The translations under genes were made by a program, and so were the position numbers. From positions 203,339-267,338 of the forward strand of contig NZ_JAKKCM010000007.1 in assembly GCF_021728395.1 (NCBI RefSeq): a stretch of 64,000 bases of DNA. The letters run 5' to 3'. Positions 56,741 through 64,000 of this stretch are shown here, piece by piece. Below the pieces are notes generated by a model. That model was not told the DNA's origin and did no database searches. It was given only the letters and a program-made list of their open reading frames with translations. The stretch's first letter is position 1, and each line of letters opens with the position of its first letter. The stretch is from Vibrio sp. J1-1 (GTDB taxonomy: Bacteria > Pseudomonadota > Gammaproteobacteria > Enterobacterales > Vibrionaceae).

Positions 56741-57850
56741 TTACTCACAGACGTATTCAACTACGTTCAGGCCAAAACCGCCCAACGCATGATATTTTTT
56801 ATCGCTTGACGATAACAAACGCATGTCGTGAACGCCTAGGTCAGCAAGAATTTGTGAACCTACACCCACACGACGCGAAGTGCCTTGTTTCTTCGCTAAC
56901 GTCGGAGCTTCACCTTTATCTTGCGCTTCAAACATCTTCACGCGATGGATAAGAAGCTCACTTGAGTCCTCATGACCAAGCACAACTAAAACACCGCCTT
57001 CTTCGCCGATACGCTTCATCGCTTTGTCCAGTGTCCAACTGCGCTCCACACTGCGGTCACTACGAAGTAAGTCCGTAAAGACATCTTGAAGATGTACGCG
57101 AACTAACGGTGTGTTTGCTTTCAAATCGCCTTTACACATCGCGTAATGGACTTGATTATCAATCGTGTCTTTGTAAGTAACAAGATTAAACTCACCAAAC
57201 TCGGTCGGCAGCTTGCATTCAGCAACACGCTCAATGGTTGTCTCAGTATTATTGCGATATTCGATTAAGTCAGCGATCGTACCCAACTTGATATCGTGTT
57301 TTTCACAGAAGATCTCAAGATCTGGTCGGCGGGCCATAGTGCCGTCATCGTTTAGAATCTCAACAATAACCGATGCCGGTTCCAAGCCAGCAAGACGAGC
57401 TAAATCACAGCCAGCCTCTGTATGGCCTGCGCGCGTTAACACACCACCATCTTGGGCCGCGAGTGGGAAGATATGTCCTGGTTGAACTAAATCCGCTGCT
57501 TTAGCGTTTGTCGCTACAGCCGCTTGAACAGTACGTGCTCGGTCCGCAGCCGAGATACCAGTCGTCACACCTTCAGCCGCTTCAATAGAAACCGTAAAGT
57601 TTGTCGTATATTGCGCGTTATTGTCTTGCACCATTGGTGGCAAACCAAGGCTTGAGCAACGCTCCTTAGTCATGGTAAGACAAATCAAACCACGTCCATG
57701 GGTAGCCATAAAATTGATCGCTTCCGGCGTGATATGCTCGGCAGCCATGATCAAATCACCCTCATTCTCGCGGTCTTCGTCATCCATTAAGACGACCATT
57801 TTACCTGCGCGAATATCATCAATAATTTCTTCTGGTGTACTGATTGGCAT
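56741..57850 (-). CDS. 3,4-dihydroxy-2-butanone-4-phosphate synthase with degenerate GTP cyclohydrolase II domain (RibBX type)
   Basis: 369 residues. The N-terminal DHBP synthase domain (about 1-205) is intact, with [16 protein letters not shown] and [18 protein letters not shown]. The C-terminal domain (about 206-369) has the GTP cyclohydrolase II fold, but its zinc site is gone: where RibA has HSECLTGD ... RCDCG, this reads [18 protein letters not shown] (about 250-267) with no cysteine. The family precedent is RibBX of Shewanella and relatives. So it should make the four-carbon unit but not open GTP. 'ribBA' in many annotations would overstate it. Confidence 0.9.
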   Translation of the reverse strand: MPISTPEEIIDDIRAGKMVVLMDDEDRENEGDLIMAAEHITPEAINFMATHGRGLICLTMTKERCSSLGLPPMVQDNNAQYTTNFTVSIEAAEGVTTGISAADRARTVQAAVATNAKAADLVQPGHIFPLAAQDGGVLTRAGHTEAGCDLARLAGLEPASVIVEILNDDGTMARRPDLEIFCEKHDIKLGTIADLIEYRNNTETTIERVAECKLPTEFGEFNLVTYKDTIDNQVHYAMCKGDLKANTPLVRVHLQDVFTDLLRSDRSVERSWTLDKAMKRIGEEGGVLVVLGHEDSSELLIHRVKMFEAQDKGEAPTLAKKQGTSRRVGVGSQILADLGVHDMRLLSSSDKKYHALGGFGLNVVEYVCE

Positions 57851-57985
57851 ATTCTGTTTCCCGTTATTCTGAATTTATTTTCGGCAACAATTTGTTGGAG
57901 CTTGAGTACAAGCAGACTTACGGCAATAGTTTGAGCTTTACAGACGGTAAGTCAATTGCCCCACGGATGTTCTGTGAATACTGTC

Positions 57986-58639
57986 TTAGGCGAATCCGTT
58001 CTGCTGCAAGAAATCCATCGTAATACGTGACTCTTGCTTCTCTTCATGCTGCCCCTGAAGTAATCGCTCCATATAACGAGCTAACACATCCACTTCTAAG
58101 TTAACTTTACGGCCCACCTGAAATTGATCAATCGTGGTTTCTTCGCTCGTGTGAGGAACAATCGTTAACTTGAACGCATTTTTACGTAAGTCATTTACCG
58201 TAAGACTAATTCCGTCTACGGTGATCGAGCCTTTTCCTGCGACATATTTGCTGATTTCGGCCGGCATCGCCACCCAAAACTCTATTGCTCGACCAACTTG
58301 ATTACGTTCAATAATTTCGCCAACACCGTCAACATGACCAGACACGATATGTCCACCAAAGCGCGTGGTGGGCAACATGGCTTTTTCTAGATTAACCTTG
58401 TCACCGACTTGATATTGTGCAAAACCCGTCATTTTCAGTGTCTCTAACGACAGATCCGCACTGTAATAATTGCTACCGAAATCAATAACCGTCAAGCAAA
58501 CGCCATTCGTCGCGATACTATCGCCTAACTTAACGTCAGACATATCTAAATTGCCCGTTTCGACGGTTACGGTGATGTCTTCGCCTTTCGGCGTAATCGC
58601 AGTAAGTTTACCTACTGCTTCTACAATGCCTGTAAACAT
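57986..58639 (-). CDS. ribE: Riboflavin synthase alpha subunit
   Basis: Dismutates two lumazines to riboflavin. It begins MFTGIVEAVGKL and has the two-fold repeat of lumazine-binding domains (second repeat around GGHIVSGHVDGVGEI). Length is 217 residues. It is named ribC in E. coli; here it follows ribD by 17 nt. Confidence 0.95.
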   Translation of the reverse strand: MFTGIVEAVGKLTAITPKGEDITVTVETGNLDMSDVKLGDSIATNGVCLTVIDFGSNYYSADLSLETLKMTGFAQYQVGDKVNLEKAMLPTTRFGGHIVSGHVDGVGEIIERNQVGRAIEFWVAMPAEISKYVAGKGSITVDGISLTVNDLRKNAFKLTIVPHTSEETTIDQFQVGRKVNLEVDVLARYMERLLQGQHEEKQESRITMDFLQQNGFA

Positions 58640-58656
58640 AATTGCTTCTTTTCTAT

Positions 58657-59775
58657 CTATTTTCGTATAAGCGTTGCGGTAATACGAATATCTACACCAA
58701 CCATACGAGCATCGGTAATGTTCAGATCGATAACTTGATCCATTGACGTTAAACCAAGTGCTCCAATCAACCCGCGACCATCACTTCCCATCAACTTTGG
58801 AGCAAGATACACGATAAGTTCATCTACAAGATTAGCTTGTATGAGTGCACTCGCGAGCGTCGCTCCCGCTTCAGCCCATAAGTGATTGACTTGATGCTGA
58901 TTGGCAACTGTTTTCAACGTTGTCGCAAGATCAATCTGACCAGCTTCATTCAATTGAGGCACGAGATCGCCATCTTTGCTGACAATAATGCGCTCACCAT
59001 TGGTATTAAACAACTTGAGATCATCCGTCAGTTGGCATTGGCGATCTAAAATGATGCGTGCTGGTTGACGAACCTCTTCAGGTTGATATTGCGCCCGTAT
59101 TATTTGAGGCAAATCATCCCAGCGAACATTCAATGAGGCATTATCCTCAATGACGGTTTTACTGGTCGATAAAATCCCCCCACTCATGGCACGATAACGC
59201 TGAACATCCTGACGAGCCTGTGGGGAGGTGATCCACTGGCTGTGTCCATTACTGAGTGCAGTTTGGCCATCGAGACTGGCAGCCATCTTTAATTGGATGA
59301 AAGGCATCCCCGTCTGCATAAACTTGATGAATCCTCGATTCAACTCGAGAGCGTCGCTTTCCAGTAAGCCAACCTGAACCTCGATTCCAGCATCGCGAAG
59401 CATTTGAATACCTCGGCCAGCTACTTTTGGGTTCGGGTCTTGCATCGCACAAACGACTCTCGCCACCTTCGCTTTAATCAGCCCTTCAGCACAAGGAGGC
59501 GTTCGCCCATGGTGAGAGCAAGGCTCGAGAGTAACGTAGGCAGTCGCGCCTTCCGCTTTACCTTCAGCCATTCGTAAAGCATGAACTTCGGCATGTGACT
59601 CTCCGGCTCGGAGATGAAAACCTTCCCCGACTATCTGTCCATCACGAACAATGACGCAACCGACATTAGGATTGGGAGCCGTGGTATAGATGCCGCGCTT
59701 AGCGAGACTAACGGCGCGCGACATCATAGAGAAATCTTGAGAGGAAAAGGTAATTTGAGGCGTGTTTTGATCCAT
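58657..59775 (-). CDS. ribD: Riboflavin-specific deaminase/reductase RibD
   Basis: Bifunctional enzyme. The N-terminal cytidine-deaminase-like domain has the zinc motifs HAEVHAL and PCSHHGRTPPC (about residues 61-95). The C-terminal reductase domain (about 155-370) has KMAASLDGQTAL. Length is 372 residues. It starts 6 nt after nrdR, so the two are coupled, as in E. coli. Confidence 0.97.
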   Translation of the reverse strand: MDQNTPQITFSSQDFSMMSRAVSLAKRGIYTTAPNPNVGCVIVRDGQIVGEGFHLRAGESHAEVHALRMAEGKAEGATAYVTLEPCSHHGRTPPCAEGLIKAKVARVVCAMQDPNPKVAGRGIQMLRDAGIEVQVGLLESDALELNRGFIKFMQTGMPFIQLKMAASLDGQTALSNGHSQWITSPQARQDVQRYRAMSGGILSTSKTVIEDNASLNVRWDDLPQIIRAQYQPEEVRQPARIILDRQCQLTDDLKLFNTNGERIIVSKDGDLVPQLNEAGQIDLATTLKTVANQHQVNHLWAEAGATLASALIQANLVDELIVYLAPKLMGSDGRGLIGALGLTSMDQVIDLNITDARMVGVDIRITATLIRK

Positions 59776-59781
59776 GTTTAA

Positions 59782-60231
59782 TCAGTCTTCCAGACGGGCA
59801 ATCTCTTCGCCAAATTCGCGGATATCTTCAAAACTGCGATAAACGGAAGCAAAACGGATGTAAGCCACTTTATCCAGTTCTTTCAGCTGATCCATCACCA
59901 AGTTGCCAATCATCTCACTTGGTACTTCACGCTCACCCGTAGCACGTAGCTGAGACTTAATCATACTGATCGCCAGCTCTATCGCATCAGCACTGACAGG
60001 GCGTTTTTCTAACGCACGCTGAATGCCACCGACCATTTTATCTTCATCAAACGGTTCGCGGTTACCATTGGATTTAATTACCTTAGGCATCACCAACTCC
60101 GCAGTTTCAAACGTCGTAAACCGTTCACTACAGGCTAGACACTGGCGACGACGGCGAACCTGATGGCCATCTGCAACCAAGCGAGAATCAATAACTTTTG
60201 TTTCGTTTTCCGAACAAAAAGGACAATGCAT
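59782..60231 (-). CDS. nrdR: Transcriptional repressor NrdR
   Basis: Represses ribonucleotide reductase genes according to ATP/dATP level. The N-terminal zinc ribbon is CPFCSEN ... CLACSERF (residues 3-37), followed by an ATP-cone domain. Length is 149 residues from the ATG at 60231 (MHCPFCSEN), which has GGAGGT just upstream; the frame extends 23 codons further without support. Confidence 0.97.
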   Translation of the reverse strand: MHCPFCSENETKVIDSRLVADGHQVRRRRQCLACSERFTTFETAELVMPKVIKSNGNREPFDEDKMVGGIQRALEKRPVSADAIELAISMIKSQLRATGEREVPSEMIGNLVMDQLKELDKVAYIRFASVYRSFEDIREFGEEIARLED

Positions 60232-60298
60232 ATCACCTCCAATCAAAGCGCTCTTAAAAGCCAAACTAGTGTAGCGGAATTGGTATGCGAGAGAAAAC

Positions 60299-60324
60299 AA
60301 AAAGGGGCCTTATCGCCCCTTTTT
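60299..60324. terminator. Terminator of proA
   Basis: AAAAAGGGGC / GCCCCTTTTT around CTTATC, in the proA-nrdR gap. Confidence 0.85.
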
Positions 60325-60347
60325 CAATCAATGTCGAGTGGAATATG

Positions 60348-61598
60348 TTAACTACGTGCTAAGTAGTTTGCTTTACCTACCCATTTGTAACTGGTCAGCT
60401 CTTCTAAGCCCATTGGACCGCGCGCATGGAGCTTCTGAGTAGAGACGGCAACTTCAGCACCAAGACCAAATTGTGCACCATCGGTAAAGCGTGTTGCCGC
60501 GTTAACGTATACTGCCGCTGAACCCACCGAGTTAATGAACAATTCCGAGTTTTCCAAACTATTAGTCATGATCGCATCTGAGTGGCTGGCGTTATGTACT
60601 CGCATGTGGTCAATGGCGTCTTTTACATCATCAACGACTTTCACACCAAGTGTGTAGCTCAACCATTCTGTATCAAAATCACCTTCGCCCGCATCTCGAA
60701 TTTGCTGCGCATTCGCCATCAGTGCTTTGGCTTTTGGTTCAGCAACAAAAGTGACCTTGTCATTCATGCGCTCAACCAGCATGGCCAAAAATTCAGTCGC
60801 CACGTTTTTGTGTACTAATAAGGTATCGAGTGAGTTACATGCCGATGGACGCTGTACCTTTGAGTTTTCAACCACATTAAGTGACTTCTCAAGATCTGCA
60901 GATTCATCAACAAAAATATGGCTGATGCCAAAGCCACCAATAATAACTGGAATGGTACTGTTTTCTTTACACATTTTGTGCAGGCCAGCACCACCACGAG
61001 GAATGATCATATCCACGTAGTCGTCCAGTTTTAGCAGTTGAGAAACAAGCTCACGATCTGGCTTTTCAATGTACTGAACGGAAGCCGCAGGTAGGTTCGC
61101 TTTAGCTAATGCAGACTGGATAACTTTGACCAGCTCCATGTTAGAGAAGAAGGTCTCTTTACCGCCACGCAAAATACTTGCGTTTCCGGTTTTCAGACAC
61201 AATGCCGCGATATCAATCGTCACGTTCGGACGTGCTTCGTAAATTACACCCACTACACCAAGAGGAACGCGGCGGCGAGCCAAAGACATGCCATTTTCTA
61301 GCACTTTACTGTCGATTTCGCTACCAACAGGATCGTTAAGGCTTATCACGTTACGTACGTCATTCGCGATACCCGTTAAGCGCTCTTCATTTAGCAGCAA
61401 ACGGTCTAGTAACGCATCCGTCAGGCCTGCTTCTCGGCCAAGTTCGATGTCTTTTGCATTCGCCGCCAGAATAGCCGCTGAGTTTGCTTCCAGCTCATCG
61501 GCGATGATAGCTAGAGCTTGGTTTTTCTGTGATGTTGACGCTGTCGCCAATTCAAAAGCTGCATCTTTGGCAGCTTTACCCATGTTCGTTAAATCCAC
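60348..61598 (-). CDS. proA: Gamma-glutamyl phosphate reductase
   Basis: Second step of proline synthesis; aldehyde-dehydrogenase fold. The active-site cysteine is in [13 protein letters not shown], and the NADPH region is [20 protein letters not shown]. Length is 416 residues. It follows proB by 17 nt, so the pair is one operon. Confidence 0.97.
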   Translation of the reverse strand: MDLTNMGKAAKDAAFELATASTSQKNQALAIIADELEANSAAILAANAKDIELGREAGLTDALLDRLLLNEERLTGIANDVRNVISLNDPVGSEIDSKVLENGMSLARRRVPLGVVGVIYEARPNVTIDIAALCLKTGNASILRGGKETFFSNMELVKVIQSALAKANLPAASVQYIEKPDRELVSQLLKLDDYVDMIIPRGGAGLHKMCKENSTIPVIIGGFGISHIFVDESADLEKSLNVVENSKVQRPSACNSLDTLLVHKNVATEFLAMLVERMNDKVTFVAEPKAKALMANAQQIRDAGEGDFDTEWLSYTLGVKVVDDVKDAIDHMRVHNASHSDAIMTNSLENSELFINSVGSAAVYVNAATRFTDGAQFGLGAEVAVSTQKLHARGPMGLEELTSYKWVGKANYLARS

Positions 61599-61615
61599 TG
61601 TGCTTCCCTTAATTT

Positions 61616-62755
61616 CTATTCCTGAATGACAACAAGATCATCGCGATGAATGACTTCTGAGCCGTAGTCATGACCCAAGACAGTGATGATATCTTTGCTG
61701 TGCTTACCTGAGATTTTGGTTAAATCATCGCTTGAGTAAGCACTAATACCGCGAGCCACCAACTTACCATGGGTATTGGTAACACGTACCACCTCACCAC
61801 GAGCAAAATCGCCACTGACCTTAGTCACCCCTTTGGCTAACAAGCTGCTGCCTGTGCCAATCACTGCGTTTACCGCACCATCATCGATAATAATATCTCC
61901 TGATGCAGCAGGACCAGCCAAGATCCAACGCTTGCGGTTTTCCAGAGCTTCAGAACAAGGTAAGAAACGTGTGCCATGTGGCTGTGGACTCAATGAATCA
62001 AATATCACGTTAACGGCACTACCCGCAGCAATGATAACTTCAATACCCGCACGACGAGCAATGTCCGCGGCTTGAAGCTTGGTCGCCATACCACCAGTAC
62101 CCAGCGTCGTACCGCTGCCACCCGCAATTTTGCGCAGCGTGTCATCAATAGTCTTAACTTCTTTGATCAGTTCAGCATTTGGGTCTTTACGTGGATCGGC
62201 AGTAAACAGTCCTTTTTGGTCTGTAAGAAGTAGTAACTTATCTGCACCACATAAAATCCCCACTAGAGCCGACAAGTTGTCATTATCACCAACTTTAATT
62301 TCGCTTGTCGCTACGGCGTCATTTTCATTTACGATCGGAACGATATCGTTTGCAACTAAAGCGTTAATAGTATCGCGTGCATTTAGAAACCGCTCACGGT
62401 CTTCCAGATCTGCACGAGTCAGTAACATCTGACCAATCTTGATATCGTAAATACTGAACAGAGACTCCCAAGTTTGAATCAAGCGAGTTTGCCCTACAGC
62501 AGCAAGTAATTGTTTACTAGCCATTTCGTTGGGCAATGCGGGGTATCCAAGATGCTCACGGCCTGCTGCAATTGCACCAGACGAAACCATTACCACTGAA
62601 TGGCCTTGTTTCTTAAGTTCAGCACACTGGCGCGCCAGCTCAACCATATGAGCACGGTCTAGCGCGAGTGTCCCGCCTGTAAGCACACTTGTACCCAGTT
62701 TCACAACGACGGTTTTTGGATGTGAAACGACTGCATTTTGTTGATTCGTTGTCAT
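61616..62755 (-). CDS. proB: Glutamate 5-kinase
   Basis: First, feedback-inhibited step of proline synthesis. The amino-acid-kinase domain (about 1-270; [31 protein letters not shown]) is followed by a PUA domain (about 285-370). The start at 62755 ([10 protein letters not shown]) gives 379 residues; the frame opens 15 codons earlier without support. Confidence 0.95.
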   Translation of the reverse strand: MTTNQQNAVVSHPKTVVVKLGTSVLTGGTLALDRAHMVELARQCAELKKQGHSVVMVSSGAIAAGREHLGYPALPNEMASKQLLAAVGQTRLIQTWESLFSIYDIKIGQMLLTRADLEDRERFLNARDTINALVANDIVPIVNENDAVATSEIKVGDNDNLSALVGILCGADKLLLLTDQKGLFTADPRKDPNAELIKEVKTIDDTLRKIAGGSGTTLGTGGMATKLQAADIARRAGIEVIIAAGSAVNVIFDSLSPQPHGTRFLPCSEALENRKRWILAGPAASGDIIIDDGAVNAVIGTGSSLLAKGVTKVSGDFARGEVVRVTNTHGKLVARGISAYSSDDLTKISGKHSKDIITVLGHDYGSEVIHRDDLVVIQE

Positions 62756-62820
62756 GATGTCTTCTGAAGTGAAAAACAAATTAAAGGAGAGTTTTAACAA
62801 TCAAATTGGGATTTAACAAG

Positions 62821-62846
62821 AGAAAAGGTGCGAAAACGCACCTTTT
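62821..62846 (-). terminator. Terminator of crl
   Basis: AAAAGGTGCG / CGCACCTTTT around AAAA; the minus strand continues TTCTCTTG, so it follows crl. T's on the plus side also exist. Confidence 0.75.
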
Positions 62847-62873
62847 TGTTTTTCAGCGAAGAAAAAGGGGAGA

Positions 62874-63263
62874 TCAAGCAAAGTCAAACGACTCTGTATG
62901 GTATTCAACCTCTAATTTGAAATGCTCTTCGAGGGTATCTACCAGTTTCTGATGAAAGGTACTTTGTGTTAAGTAAACTTCTTCTACCGATTTTTTAGGC
63001 AACGCTTCCGACTCCCATTGCCCTTCTTTATTGTATTTGCCAATGTGGTATTTGGCAGTAAAGCCTCCCTCGATGGCTTCTAAGTCCATCCACCAGCCCC
63101 AAAACTCTCGTATTTCTGGTGATTTCTTGTCGTCGATACAAACCGACAAACAATCAAAATAGTAACGACCTTCTTCTGATTGCGGTTCACGTAGATAAGG
63201 CCCTATCGCCTTTAACTTAGACATCAAGCGAAAGTGAGTAGGCCCCTGAGTCGTCTCTGACAT
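62874..63263 (-). CDS. crl: Sigma factor-binding protein Crl
   Basis: Binds sigma-S and helps it form RNA polymerase holoenzyme. It has 129 residues with the family pattern [20 protein letters not shown] and [20 protein letters not shown]. The ATG at 63263 ([10 protein letters not shown]) has GGAG 7 nt upstream. It lies between proB and frsA, as in enterobacteria (phoE absent). Confidence 0.95.
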   Translation of the reverse strand: MSETTQGPTHFRLMSKLKAIGPYLREPQSEEGRYYFDCLSVCIDDKKSPEIREFWGWWMDLEAIEGGFTAKYHIGKYNKEGQWESEALPKKSVEEVYLTQSTFHQKLVDTLEEHFKLEVEYHTESFDFA

Positions 63264-63303
63264 ATGAATCTCCGTTTCCATAATAAAAAGTGAATACTCA
63301 AGA

Positions 63304-63326
63304 ATGATTATTATTTGATTATCATA
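63304..63326. promoter_or_regulatory. Weak Fur-like site upstream of crl
   Basis: The minus strand reads TGATAATCA within an AT-rich stretch and matches the 19-bp Fur consensus at about 12 positions. crl is Fur-regulated in E. coli; here the match is only suggestive. Confidence 0.3.
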
Positions 63327-63374
63327 AGCTTAATTTTTGCTCAGGTACTCACTTTAACTCAATGGGAAGGTTTG

Positions 63375-63998
63375 TCATCTTAATAATTCATCTTCCAACC
63401 ACTTTATAGCCAAATCGAGGGATTGCTCATAACCTTTTGAAATAGACTTGGCGCTGATTTTTTTAGCCTGTCCATACTGACTAAACAGTGCAACCAACTG
63501 ATTGTCACTATGTGGTGAGACCGGATCTCCCTCCAAGCCTAATGCCAAAATTGGCACCTTAGTTCTACGGCTAGTTAGAAAGCCCTGAACTTTCAACGAC
63601 CACGCTTTCATCTGCCCTGCCATGCTGTTGATGTCTACCGCACTTTTGCCCAGTCGTGACGCCAATAAATCCAGGTACATTTTCGGCATCTGTTGTAGTT
63701 TTTGAGGAGAGGTGAAAAGATCGTGCACAGGCGCGCCCATCGCAACACATGCTTTTATCTTTTCCTGTTCAATAAAAGAAAGACGAACCATCGCATTGCC
63801 TCCAAAGCGAAATCCGACTAAACCCACTTTATGGTGATCAACGTAAGGAATTGAATAGAGCTCTTTCAGTACCGCCTGATGGATACAACTCGAGTCTTCG
63901 GTCAAAGGCCAATGTGAACTGTGCCCTATAGAAGGCATGTCAACCGTTAGCATGGCAATATCTTTCGGTGCAAAGTGATTACGGAACAATCGCCACAT
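63375..63998 (-). CDS. frsA: Esterase FrsA (5'-truncated by window end)
   Basis: C-terminal half of the alpha/beta-hydrolase FrsA, first described as binding unphosphorylated EIIA-Glc; esterase activity is reported for the family. The last 207 residues visible include VGLVGFRFGGNAMVRLSF (nucleophile-elbow region) and end in DLAIKWLEDELLR, as in E. coli. The ATG at 63998 is internal; the frame continues beyond the window. The gene order frsA-crl is conserved. Confidence 0.94.
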   Translation of the reverse strand: MWRLFRNHFAPKDIAMLTVDMPSIGHSSHWPLTEDSSCIHQAVLKELYSIPYVDHHKVGLVGFRFGGNAMVRLSFIEQEKIKACVAMGAPVHDLFTSPQKLQQMPKMYLDLLASRLGKSAVDINSMAGQMKAWSLKVQGFLTSRRTKVPILALGLEGDPVSPHSDNQLVALFSQYGQAKKISAKSISKGYEQSLDLAIKWLEDELLR

Positions 63999-64000
63999 GT

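Noticed and set aside
57851-57985. FMN riboswitch upstream of ribBX
   Set aside because: The 135-nt gap lacks the conserved FMN-aptamer junction blocks, and no long leader exists upstream of nrdR or ribD either.

Overview
The window is chromosomal DNA of a Vibrio, most likely of the Harveyi clade (V. parahaemolyticus / V. alginolyticus / V. campbellii type). The basis is the gene set and protein lengths: sodium-type flagellar stator genes pomA/pomB with Asp24 in PomB, a GcvB small RNA beside gcvA, a RibBX-type riboflavin protein, and gene blocks that follow the enterobacterial order with Vibrio-type insertions. The species call is inference. Almost everything is core housekeeping sequence. 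I see no integrase, transposase, prophage, CRISPR array or integron.

Layout. 1-1000: 3' part of ychF and its terminator. 1134-3700: one promoter and a 19-gene tRNA array (4 Met-CAU, 10 Leu-UAG, 5 Gln-UUG) ending in a terminator. 3821-4996 (-): ubiF. 5332-10948 (+): miaB-ybeZ-ybeY-ybeX-lnt (tRNA modification, rRNA processing, lipoprotein acylation). 10988-11458 (-): ybeL. 11613-24168 (+): leuS, lptE, holA, rsfS, rlmH, mrdA, mrdB, rlpA, dacA, ybeD, lipB, lipA (tRNA charging, outer-membrane assembly, clamp loader, ribosome silencing, cell elongation, lipoate). 24436-25686 (-): glyA with a PurR box; 25980 (+): a YitT-like membrane protein. 26697-31112 (-): treR, treB, treC with two TreR-type operators. 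31215 (-): gmhB; 32109-34653 (+): metNIQ behind MetJ boxes. 34756-36080 (-): a Zn-ribbon DUF2310 protein and syd; 36188 (+): queF. 37142-41088 (+): a TPR/degenerate-GGDEF membrane protein followed by a diguanylate cyclase. 41288-43504 (+): ppnN and xni. 43572-46572 (-): gcvA, an alpha/beta hydrolase, ygdD and rlmM as one overlapping operon, with gcvB divergent (+). 47268-50651 (-): thiI, pomB, pomA. 50911-53945 (+): xseB-ispA-dxs (isoprenoids). 54026-60231 (-): nrdR-ribD-ribE-ribBX-ribH-nusB, then thiL-pgpA. 60348-62755 (-): proB-proA. 62874-64000 (-): crl and the 3' part of frsA.

How the genes work together. The tRNA array lies beside miaB, a tRNA-modifying enzyme, as in Escherichia coli, but is much enlarged. 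Riboflavin genes sit with nusB and thiL; the GTP cyclohydrolase II half of the RibB protein here lacks its zinc cysteines, so that step must be encoded elsewhere. Metabolic units carry recognisable local control: PurR (glyA), TreR (treBC), MetJ (metNIQ), GcvA/GcvB, and a sigma-28-like promoter (pomAB).

The least explained structure is in the tRNA spacers. Six hairpins, each 12-15 nt upstream of a tRNA-Leu gene, share an invariant 10-nt loop (TTTACCAATT) on 11-bp stems whose sequences differ but stay paired. A second hairpin type occurs at all five Leu-to-Gln junctions. The other items most worth following are the degenerate-GGDEF/cyclase pair, the RibBX protein and a structured glyA 3' region.
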